From: Gammaproteobacteria bacterium
Lineage (GTDB): Bacteria > Pseudomonadota > Gammaproteobacteria > JAJDYQ01
Direction: 5' to 3'
Assembly (NCBI GenBank): GCA_028289815.1
Contig: JAPYNQ010000017.1
Location: 1-64,000 of the forward strand
DNA: 64,000 nucleotides
The notes below the pieces were generated by a model, which worked only from the letters and a program-made list of their open reading frames with translations, was not told the origin of the DNA and did no database searches. A program made the position numbers and the translations under genes. Shown one piece after another: positions 57,098-64,000 of this stretch. Every line of letters begins with the position of its first letter. The stretch's first letter is position 1.

Positions 57098-57703
57098 ATG
57101 AATACAGCCATGCCAAATAGAGTCGCCAGCGTAAAACGCGATACACGAGAAACACAAATCGAAGTCTCCCTGAATCTGGACGGAGTCGGTGAGTCAGGAT
57201 TTGAAACCGACGTCCCATTCCTTGAACACATGATGGACCAGATTGCCCGCCATGGCATGATTGATCTGTCTGTGAGGACCAATGGCGATACCGAAGTTGA
57301 TGATCATCATACGGTTGAAGATATTGGTATTACCATCGGTATGGCGCTGAGAAAGGCGCTGGGAGACAAACAGGGCATCCGTCGCTACGGCCACGCCTAC
57401 GTCCCTCTGGATGAGGCCCTGTCAAGGGTGGTGATAGATTTTTCCGGGCGGCCCGGTATGGTATTCCAAGCCGAATTCACACGCGCACGTATCGGAGATT
57501 TCGACGTAGATCTGTTCCATGAATTTTTTCAGGGATTAGTCAATCACGCCCTGATTACACTGCATGTTGATTGTATTCGTGGCCAAAACAGCCACCACAT
57601 TGCCGAAACCATTTTCAAAGCGTTCGGTCGCGCTCTGCGTATGGCCGTTGAGCCGGATCCGCGTATGGCCGGGATAATTCCCTCGACCAAAGGCACGCTT
57701 TAG
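57098..57703 (+). CDS. hisB: Imidazoleglycerol-phosphate dehydratase
   Basis: About 201 residues from ATG 57098 (ATG 57110 is possible). Metal-binding histidines in [26 protein letters not shown] and [19 protein letters not shown]. Monofunctional enzyme of histidine synthesis, without the E. coli phosphatase part. First his gene after cbbQ and followed by hisH. Confidence 0.95.
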   Translation: MNTAMPNRVASVKRDTRETQIEVSLNLDGVGESGFETDVPFLEHMMDQIARHGMIDLSVRTNGDTEVDDHHTVEDIGITIGMALRKALGDKQGIRRYGHAYVPLDEALSRVVIDFSGRPGMVFQAEFTRARIGDFDVDLFHEFFQGLVNHALITLHVDCIRGQNSHHIAETIFKAFGRALRMAVEPDPRMAGIIPSTKGTL

Positions 57704-57727
57704 CTTGCTGCCCACAGCGGCATCCTG

Positions 57728-58360
57728 ATGAAAGTTGCGATCATTGACTACGGTATGGGCAACCTGCGCTCGGTATCCAAGGCAATACAGCATGTTGCCG
57801 GGGATGCCGATGTTCAGATCACAGACGACCATGCCCGCATAAAAGCAGCGGATCGTATTGTTTTCCCTGGCCAGGGCGCTGCACGCGACTGTATGGCGGC
57901 AATTGGCAACCACCAGCTTAACCAGGCAATACTGGATGTCGCAATAAACAAACCGTTTCTGGGTATTTGTATGGGACTACAGGTTTTGATGCGACATAGC
58001 CGGGAGAATGATGGCACTCATCTTCTCAACCTGATACCGGGCGAAGTAGTACACCTCCCCCGTGGTCTGCATCTAAACGGCAACAAGCTCAAGATACCGC
58101 ATATGGGGTGGAACAAAGTTTCGCAAACTATGGAACACCCCCTATGGGATAATATTGAAGACGGTTCACGCTTTTACTATGTCCACAGCTACTATGTGAA
58201 ACCTGAAGACGTATCTATACAGAGCGGGGAAAGCACCTACGGTGTCCCCTTTACCTGCGCTGTCGCGCGGGACAATCTGTTTGCCGTACAATTTCACCCT
58301 GAGAAGAGCGCATTTACCGGACTCCGATTACTGAAGAACTTTATTGAATGGGAGGTTTAG
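57728..58360 (+). CDS. hisH: Imidazole glycerol phosphate synthase, glutaminase subunit
   Basis: 210 residues, class I glutamine amidotransferase: nucleophile Cys in FLGICMGLQVLM, His/Glu in FAVQFHPEKS. Supplies ammonia to HisF. Stop abuts the hisA start (58361), consistent with tight coupling. Confidence 0.96.
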   Translation: MKVAIIDYGMGNLRSVSKAIQHVAGDADVQITDDHARIKAADRIVFPGQGAARDCMAAIGNHQLNQAILDVAINKPFLGICMGLQVLMRHSRENDGTHLLNLIPGEVVHLPRGLHLNGNKLKIPHMGWNKVSQTMEHPLWDNIEDGSRFYYVHSYYVKPEDVSIQSGESTYGVPFTCAVARDNLFAVQFHPEKSAFTGLRLLKNFIEWEV

Positions 58361-59143
58361 ATGCTACTGATCCCGGCAATTGACCTAAAAAACGGCAAAT
58401 GCGTTCGCCTGCGCCAGGGGCGCATGGACGATGAAACTCTGTTTGCCGACGACCCGGTTGAAATGGCAGGCAAATGGGCAGATGCAGGCTGCAACCGCTT
58501 GCATCTGATTGACCTCAATGGCGCTTTTGAGGGTAAGCCGGTCAATGCCGAGGTCATTCATCAAATTTGTGAAACCTACCCTGATATTCCGATTCAGGTT
58601 GGCGGCGGTATTCGCACGAAAGACACCGTCACCGCCTATCTTGATGCCGGAGCACAGTTTGTCATTATCGGTACCCAGGCAATCAGGGCACCACATTTCA
58701 TCACCGATCTGTGTAACGAATTCCATGGTCATATCATCATGGGCCTTGATGCCAGAAATGGTCTGATTGCGGTACAGGGGTGGGCACAGATAACCAGTAA
58801 CCATGCCATTGATATTGCCCGAAAATTTGAGAACGAGGGCATCAGCGCCATTATTTACACCGATATTGCTCGTGACGGCATGATGCAAGGCGTCAATATT
58901 GAGGCAGTAAAGACGCTGGCTGAAGCCGTTGCCATTCCTGTTATTGCATCGGGAGGCGTATCCCGGTACGCAGATATCCGCGAGCTACAAAGCATATCCG
59001 ACAGCGGTATAGAGGGCGTTGTTATCGGTCGCGCCCTGTATGAAGGTGCCATTGATCTGAAAACAGCTCAGGAAATCATCAATCAGCCGCAAGAAACCCT
59101 CGATCCGGCAACAGAGCAGGAAATCATCGCTCCGTTACCATGA
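58361..59143 (+). CDS. hisA: Phosphoribosyl-formimino-AICAR-phosphate isomerase
   Basis: 260 residues, HisA/HisF barrel. Asp8 (LIPAIDLKNGKCVRL) and the phosphate site IQVGGGIRT and VIASGGV are visible. Amadori-type isomerase in histidine synthesis. Tail of about 15 residues longer than usual (TLDPATEQEIIAPLP). Confidence 0.96.
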   Translation: MLLIPAIDLKNGKCVRLRQGRMDDETLFADDPVEMAGKWADAGCNRLHLIDLNGAFEGKPVNAEVIHQICETYPDIPIQVGGGIRTKDTVTAYLDAGAQFVIIGTQAIRAPHFITDLCNEFHGHIIMGLDARNGLIAVQGWAQITSNHAIDIARKFENEGISAIIYTDIARDGMMQGVNIEAVKTLAEAVAIPVIASGGVSRYADIRELQSISDSGIEGVVIGRALYEGAIDLKTAQEIINQPQETLDPATEQEIIAPLP

Positions 59144-59176
59144 ATCGGAAAACAGAATATATCTGCGACGGTCCGC

Positions 59177-59947
59177 ATGCTGGCTAAACGAATTATTCCC
59201 TGCCTAGATATTGATGCCGGTCGCGTTGTCAAAGGCATCCGGTTTGTTGATATACGTGATGCCGGTGACCCGGTTGAGGCCGCACGCCGCTACGACGAGC
59301 AGGGTGCCGATGAAATTACTTTTCTGGATATTACAGCCACATCCGATGATCGCGGCACTATGGTGCGCGTAGTCGAAGAAGTTGCCTCACAGGTCTTTAT
59401 CCCGCTCACGGTCGGCGGAGGTATCCGTACAGCCGATGATATCCGGCACCTGCTCAATGCAGGCGCTGACAAGATAGCCATCAACTCCGCCGCTGTAAAA
59501 CAGCCTGAATTCGTCAAACAAGCCACCGACAGATTTGGTTCACAGTGTATCGTATTATCCATTGATGCGAGGCGCGCGAACATTGGCGATAACGTACCGC
59601 ATTGGGAAATTTTCACTCATGGCGGTCGTCAGGCCACGGGGATTGATGCCGTGGAATGGGCTGGTCGTATGACTGAGTACGGTGCCGGCGAACTCCTGCT
59701 AACCAGCATGGACCGAGATGGTACCCGCGACGGGTTTGACCTTGAACTAACGCGCACCATCTGCGATACCGTTGATGTCCCTGTGATCGCTTCCGGCGGT
59801 GTGGGCAATCTGGACCACCTCGTAGCAGGGGTAACTGACGGTGGGGCTGATGCAGTACTGGCCGCAAGCATTTTCCACTTCAATGACTACACCATACAGC
59901 AGGCAAAGGAATATATGGCGAACAAAGGCATAGAAGTCAGATTATAA
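59177..59947 (+). CDS. hisF: Imidazole glycerol phosphate synthase, cyclase subunit
   Basis: 256 residues. Catalytic Asp11 in [16 protein letters not shown] and Asp130 in [10 protein letters not shown]; conserved TVGGGIRT and [12 protein letters not shown]. Forms the HisHF synthase with hisH. Start preceded by GACGGTCCGC; ends two bases before hisE. Confidence 0.97.
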   Translation: MLAKRIIPCLDIDAGRVVKGIRFVDIRDAGDPVEAARRYDEQGADEITFLDITATSDDRGTMVRVVEEVASQVFIPLTVGGGIRTADDIRHLLNAGADKIAINSAAVKQPEFVKQATDRFGSQCIVLSIDARRANIGDNVPHWEIFTHGGRQATGIDAVEWAGRMTEYGAGELLLTSMDRDGTRDGFDLELTRTICDTVDVPVIASGGVGNLDHLVAGVTDGGADAVLAASIFHFNDYTIQQAKEYMANKGIEVRL

Positions 59948-59949
59948 AA

Positions 59950-60264
59950 ATGGACAGTACTCTACAAAAACTCAACGGAATTTTGCAATCACGTAAGGCC
60001 GAAGACCCGGAGAAATCCTATGTCGCTAGTCTTTATGTCAAAGGTATGGACAAAATTCTGCAAAAAGTCGGCGAAGAAGCCATTGAAGTTATTATTGCCG
60101 CAAAAGATAACGACAGAAGTCAGATTATCCATGAAACCGCTGATCTGTGGTTCCATACCCTGGTCATGCTGGTTCAAGCCGACCTTGATGCCGATGATGT
60201 CCTGAAAGAGTTGGAGCGCCGCTTGGGTACTTCAGGACATAACGAGAAGGCTTCGAGAGATTGA
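59950..60264 (+). CDS. hisE: Phosphoribosyl-ATP pyrophosphatase
   Basis: 104 residues, alpha-helical MazG-like. GEEAIEVIIAAK and ETADLWFHTLVML form the metal site. HisE acts before HisI; hisI usually stands between hisF and hisE, but here only two bases separate them, so the cyclohydrolase must be encoded elsewhere. Confidence 0.95.
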   Translation: MDSTLQKLNGILQSRKAEDPEKSYVASLYVKGMDKILQKVGEEAIEVIIAAKDNDRSQIIHETADLWFHTLVMLVQADLDADDVLKELERRLGTSGHNEKASRD

Positions 60265-60361
60265 TAGTATTTTGCCACACCCGCACAGAACCCTTATCCG
60301 GTCTTGTGCAATTCCCCCTTCCGGCATCGTAACTCATAAGGCTCGTCAATTTCCGGTGTTT

Positions 60362-60985
60362 TCAGCTCAGAACTCGGAGCAGATCGTTAATCATGGGAGC
60401 ATGCCGCTTACACTGGCGGGAAAGCCTCAGGCGCTGCGCCCTGAAGACTGCGGCCAGTTCCTGTAATGCCGTATCAAAATCGTCATTAATGATCAGGTAG
60501 TCATACTCGTCAAAATGCGATGATTCGCTGACAGCATCCTGCATACGGCGAGTGATGATGTCCTCGCTATCCTGCCCTCGATCAATCAGCCGCCGCCTGA
60601 GTGTATTGCGTGAAGGCGGCAGTATGAATATACCGGTCGTATTCCTGATTTTCTGGCGAACCTGCCGTGCTCCCTGCCAGTCAATTTCAAGGATGATATC
60701 CAGGCCCTCGACAAGCTGCTGCTGAATACAACTGTTTGATGTTCCATAAAAATTATCAAATACCTCCGCATACTCAAGGAAATCCCCTCGATCAATCATT
60801 CCTCTGAAGGCCGTATTGTCAACAAAATGATAGTTCACGCCATCCTTCTCACCCGGGCGTATGGCCCGAGTGGTGTGCGAAATTGATATGACAGTCTGCT
60901 TGTCTATCTCAACGAACCTGTTCACCAGGCTGGTCTTGCCCGCGCCGGAGGGTGCTGAAACAATGTATAAATTTCCTTCCGCCAT
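60362..60985 (-). CDS. gmk: Guanylate kinase
   Basis: About 207 residues from ATG 60985, with AGAGG five bases ahead; a GTG six bases earlier is the longest frame. P-loop [11 protein letters not shown], then the guanylate-binding region ([20 protein letters not shown]). Converts GMP to GDP. Convergent with hisE and divergent from the SDR gene. Confidence 0.95.
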   Translation of the reverse strand: MAEGNLYIVSAPSGAGKTSLVNRFVEIDKQTVISISHTTRAIRPGEKDGVNYHFVDNTAFRGMIDRGDFLEYAEVFDNFYGTSNSCIQQQLVEGLDIILEIDWQGARQVRQKIRNTTGIFILPPSRNTLRRRLIDRGQDSEDIITRRMQDAVSESSHFDEYDYLIINDDFDTALQELAAVFRAQRLRLSRQCKRHAPMINDLLRVLS

Positions 60986-61137
60986 ATTCACCTCTTGCTC
61001 CGGCCCGCAAGTTTAACAGATTGATTTGCCCGACACAGACCCAGGCAGCCACCCTTAGCCGATTCATAGAGGCTTGTTGTAACTGTCGGCTGAGAGTATC
61101 TTTGCAACAATTTGGGATACAGTAGTGTGAGCAAAAA

Positions 61138-62112
61138 ATGTCACGCATAGAAAACATCTGTGTATTGGGAGGAACCGGCTTCGTCGGTCATGCTGTTGTT
61201 CGGCAGTTGTCAACAAACGGTTACAGGGTCACCATCCTGAGCCGTCACCCACAACGGGCGCGTGATCTTTTGCCTAACCCCGGCGTTTGCCTCATCAAGG
61301 CCGATATTCATCGCCAGGAAACCCTGGAAAGGTATTTCCGGGGTATGGATGCGGTAATTAACCTTGTCGGGATTCTCAATGAATTTCGCTATCAATCTTT
61401 TCGTGATATCCACGTCAAATTACCGGCGAGTACCATGCGCGCCTGCTGGAAGGCCGGCGTTCCTCGTCTTTTGCATATGAGCGCACTAGGAGCAGACACA
61501 GGTACCGGCAAAAGCGAGTATCTGCGAACGAAGGGGGAAGCCGAACAATTGCTATATATTAATTCGGGCGACAGCTTGGACGTTACCCGTTTTCGCCCAT
61601 CGGTTATCTTCGGGCAGAACGATCAGTTTTTTAACCGCTTTGCCCGGTTATTGCGTTACACCCCTTGGCTTTTCCCATTGGCCTGCGGCAACGCGTCGCT
61701 GGCACCTGTGTATGTCGAGGATGTTGCCAGCGCATTTGTCACTGCACTGGAAAACCCGGATGCTTACAGTCAGCGCTATGATCTGTGCGGACCACGGAAG
61801 TATTCGCTGCGCGAACTGGTGGAGTACACAGCAAAACTACTCGAACTCAGGCGTTGGATAATCCCATTGCCGGACCATATTGCCATGTTACAAGCATTTT
61901 TCCTGGAAATGGTTCCCGGAAAACCTTTCAGCCTAGATAATTTTTACTCCCTGAAAACCACCAGCCGATGCGAACATAATGGGCTGAAACGACTGGGCAT
62001 TGAGGCCACACCACTTGAGGCAGTTGTACCCCAGTATATGCTGGGGAAAACCTACCGTGCATACTATGACCGGTTTCGCAGGTATGCCGGACGTGGTAGA
62101 GACAACCCGTAA
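61138..62112 (+). CDS. NAD(P)-binding NDUFA9-like short-chain dehydrogenase/epimerase
   Basis: 324 residues, atypical SDR. The dinucleotide loop is VLGGTGFVGHAVV; LLHMSALGADTGTGKSEYLRTKGEAE carries Tyr-x3-Lys. The C-terminal PLACGNASLAPVYVEDVASA matches NDUFA9/epimerase-type proteins. Such genes often neighbour cca in proteobacteria. Enzymatic role unknown; possibly quinone or complex I related. Confidence 0.85.
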   Translation: MSRIENICVLGGTGFVGHAVVRQLSTNGYRVTILSRHPQRARDLLPNPGVCLIKADIHRQETLERYFRGMDAVINLVGILNEFRYQSFRDIHVKLPASTMRACWKAGVPRLLHMSALGADTGTGKSEYLRTKGEAEQLLYINSGDSLDVTRFRPSVIFGQNDQFFNRFARLLRYTPWLFPLACGNASLAPVYVEDVASAFVTALENPDAYSQRYDLCGPRKYSLRELVEYTAKLLELRRWIIPLPDHIAMLQAFFLEMVPGKPFSLDNFYSLKTTSRCEHNGLKRLGIEATPLEAVVPQYMLGKTYRAYYDRFRRYAGRGRDNP

Positions 62113-62125
62113 AGGGGCCTTTGGC

Positions 62126-63349
62126 TTGAAGGCCTACCTTGTCGGCGGGGCAGTCCGTGATTCGCTGCTAGGACAGGCAATCAGCGAAAAAGACTGGGTT
62201 GTTATCGGTGCTACTCCCGAAGAAATGCTCAATGCCGGCTTCAGGCCGGTTGGGAAGGATTTCCCGGTCTTTCTGCACCCCGAAACCCGTGAGGAGTATG
62301 CCCTGGCCCGTACCGAACGAAAAACCGCGCCCGGTTATCATGGCTTCAGCTTTCATGCCACTCCCAACGTTACGCTGGAAGAGGATCTTGGGCGTCGCGA
62401 CCTGACTATTAACGCCATTGCACAGGATGGCGATAACCGATTAATTGATCCTTATGGTGGAGTTAACGATATTGAACAGCGGGTACTGAAACATGTCTCC
62501 GAGGCCTTTGCTGAGGACCCCGTTAGAGTTTTGCGAGTCGCACGATTTGCAGCACGCTTTCACAAACACGGTTTTACCATCGCCGACAGAACCCAACATC
62601 TAATGCGGCAAATGACGGCACAGGGAGAAATAGATGTACTAGTACCCGAACGTGTCTGGGCAGAAACCTGCAAGGCACTGTGCGAAGAAAAGCCCTCCGT
62701 ATATTTTGAAGTTTTACGAGCCTGCGGCGCTCTGCAGAAATTATTCCCGGAACTGGATCACTTATGGGACACCCCGCAACCCGAGTATTGGCAACCTGAA
62801 ATAGATACCGGCGTGCACACTATGATGGCACTGGATATGGCTGCCCACTTGACCAAAGATGTTCAGGTAAGGTTTGCTACCCTGACACATGATCTGGGCA
62901 AAGGCGCAACCTCGTCCGATACCCCACTTTCCCAGCACAATCACGAACAATGTGATATTGATCTGATCAGAAAGCTATGCCGTCGCTACAGGGTTCCTAG
63001 GCAATACCGCGACTTGGCAACGGTGGTTGCAAAATATCATGGTCATTTCCACCGGATTACTGAAATGAGGCCGGCAACCATTTTAAGGACCCTGTACGGT
63101 ATAGATGCACTTCGAAGACCAGCACGCTTCCGTCAGTATGTGCTGGCCTGCGAGGCTGATTTAAGAGTCAGAACCGGACTTGCGGAAATTATTCCGCAGC
63201 AAACCAGACGGATAGAAGCCTGCTATGAAGCCGCCACCTCTGTGGATATCCCAGCAGTTGTACGGAAACTCAAAGGAGAGCAAGCAAGAGCTGCTATCGA
63301 TAATGCCCGCATTACGGCAATTGACAAGTTGGGGTTACGGCAAAACTGA
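62126..63349 (+). CDS. cca: tRNA CCA nucleotidyltransferase with HD domain
   Basis: 407 residues from TTG 62126, which gives the standard MKAYLVGGAVRDSLLG start and has AAAGGGG about eight bases upstream; an ATG at 62084 would overlap the preceding gene. Nucleotidyltransferase region KDWVVIG and RRDLTINAIA; HD phosphohydrolase block FATLTHDLGKGAT. Adds or repairs the CCA end of tRNAs. Confidence 0.92.
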   Translation: MKAYLVGGAVRDSLLGQAISEKDWVVIGATPEEMLNAGFRPVGKDFPVFLHPETREEYALARTERKTAPGYHGFSFHATPNVTLEEDLGRRDLTINAIAQDGDNRLIDPYGGVNDIEQRVLKHVSEAFAEDPVRVLRVARFAARFHKHGFTIADRTQHLMRQMTAQGEIDVLVPERVWAETCKALCEEKPSVYFEVLRACGALQKLFPELDHLWDTPQPEYWQPEIDTGVHTMMALDMAAHLTKDVQVRFATLTHDLGKGATSSDTPLSQHNHEQCDIDLIRKLCRRYRVPRQYRDLATVVAKYHGHFHRITEMRPATILRTLYGIDALRRPARFRQYVLACEADLRVRTGLAEIIPQQTRRIEACYEAATSVDIPAVVRKLKGEQARAAIDNARITAIDKLGLRQN

Positions 63350-63399
63350 TTTATATCGCCTTGAGTCAATCAGGGTTCTCCCATTTTATCTCTGTATTA

Positions 63400-63454
63400 A
63401 GCTCAGAAACGTAGCTGCACTACGAGGAGTGTGAAAGCGAGCGCAATATCAGTA
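63400..63454. repeat. Dispersed repeat, copy 1
   Basis: Begins AGCTCAGAAACGTA and ends GCGCAATATCAGTA. Similar in layout to the copy at 63944-64000 (AGCTTCAGAAACATA...TGCAATATC). About 540 bases apart, same orientation; imperfect. May be a miniature repeat or relic. Confidence 0.4.
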
Positions 63455-63943
63455 CGTAGGCTATGGGGAAAAAGACTTCTGCATAACTAGCCGCCATGTC
63501 CTGCCTGCTTGAAAACAGGCATCAAGCATATCGTGAGAAGGTCCCCCCCCCCGGAGACCTAGCATCACAATTGAAGACCCGTGGGGATAGCGTTCTCGCC
63601 ATTCATTGGCGGCATGTGACATTGACTCGGAAACGTCCGTCGCACAGGGATTTTCCCAACCCTCCGGCAAGGCAAATTCATGTCAAGCCCAAGCCTTGGT
63701 GGCAGGCAGACACAGGGCTTGGCTTACCTTGGCAAGCCATCATTTATCGGTTGATCGCTTCGCTAGGCAGGATACAGACCCGGCCCGCTCTGTACAAATC
63801 CAGACGATGCCGGTAAACATTGATTTAGCACCGTCCCGCACTAAGGGTTATTACCCCAACTAGGCAGGAGACAATAGATACCTTATCAACCACAATTAAA
63901 GAGTGCTCTTTGCGGCGGACCCATACAAGTCCTCCCAATGTAT

Positions 63944-64000
63944 AGCTTCAGAAACATACTGCACTTTTGAGAAGACTTAAAGACCGGTGCAATATCCACA
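63944..64000. repeat. Dispersed repeat, copy 2
   Basis: Begins AGCTTCAGAAACATACTGC and continues to the window end (GGTGCAATATCCACA). Aligned with 63400-63454 it shares the CAGAAAC, CTGCACT and GCAATATC blocks. Confidence 0.4.

Larger units (their letters stand above)
63350..64000. other. Gene-poor end of the window
   Basis: No convincing gene. Short frames such as 63461-63670 (minus) lack recognised domains. A run of nine C occurs near 63544. Two similar repeat elements are listed separately. Confidence 0.4.

Noticed and set aside
63461-63860. Minus-strand frames including one beginning MFTGIV as in riboflavin synthase
   Set aside because: Only six residues match; the rest does not resemble riboflavin synthase, and stop codons follow.

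Overview
The window reads as chromosome from a sulfur-oxidising, probably autotrophic gammaproteobacterium. The main evidence is a reverse-type (oxidative) dissimilatory sulfite reductase cluster on the minus strand: dsrA-B-E-F-H-C-M-K-L-J-O-P-N-R, with a dsrS-like gene further on (17563 down to 883). dsrEFH, dsrL and dsrN mark the sulfur-oxidising rather than the sulfate-reducing version. A second energy locus (49160 down to 44999) holds qmoA, qmoB and an hdrC-like gene. A lone cbbQ (56252-57064) suggests a Calvin cycle. Whether the organism is free-living or a symbiont cannot be decided from this window.

Layout. 1-5318: tail of the dsr locus, with a ferredoxin-type reductase, a DsrS-like protein, a VWA/metallopeptidase-like protein and a MoxR-type ATPase, plus a broken PD-(D/E)XK nuclease gene between the last two. 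5315-17563: dsrN to dsrA. 17902-19729: divergent TauD-like oxygenase and two small genes. 19730-23688: dgt and a small partner gene in a decayed stretch holding a Panacea-domain pseudogene and an N-terminally truncated S24 repressor. 23689-29676: ligA and a TgpA/DUF58/MoxR trio. 29937-33670: fmdB-like gene, aspS, a DUF5678-like/retropepsin pair and a pdxH-like gene. 33935-37466: dUTPase/Dcd-fold protein with a membrane anchor, two decayed CCDC90/DUF1640-like genes, a porin and a coiled-coil membrane protein with eight 21-bp repeats. 37679-42065: aapJQMP amino-acid ABC transporter. 42298-44874: lipoprotein subtilisin autotransporter. 44999-49160: qmoAB-hdrC.

49450-52602 looks like a decayed integron: a truncated minus-strand integron-integrase relic faces a plus-strand series of small cassette-like genes separated by attC-like sites. 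Directly next to it, 52603-55419 is a 2.8-kb IS1595-family element with 23-bp terminal inverted repeats. It carries the transposase and a complete-looking restriction-modification operon (DNA methyltransferase, winged-helix-like protein, HNH nuclease), all in one overlapping transcription unit. 55437-63349 returns to housekeeping: a DUF3047 protein, cbbQ, hisBHAFE (no hisI), gmk, an NDUFA9-like SDR and cca. 63350-64000 holds no convincing gene.

Working together, DsrEFH and DsrC deliver sulfur to DsrAB, DsrL and DsrN supply electrons and the sirohaem amide, and DsrMKJOP links the DsrC redox state to the membrane. Qmo/Hdr proteins would normally take electrons from APS reductase, whose genes are not in this window.
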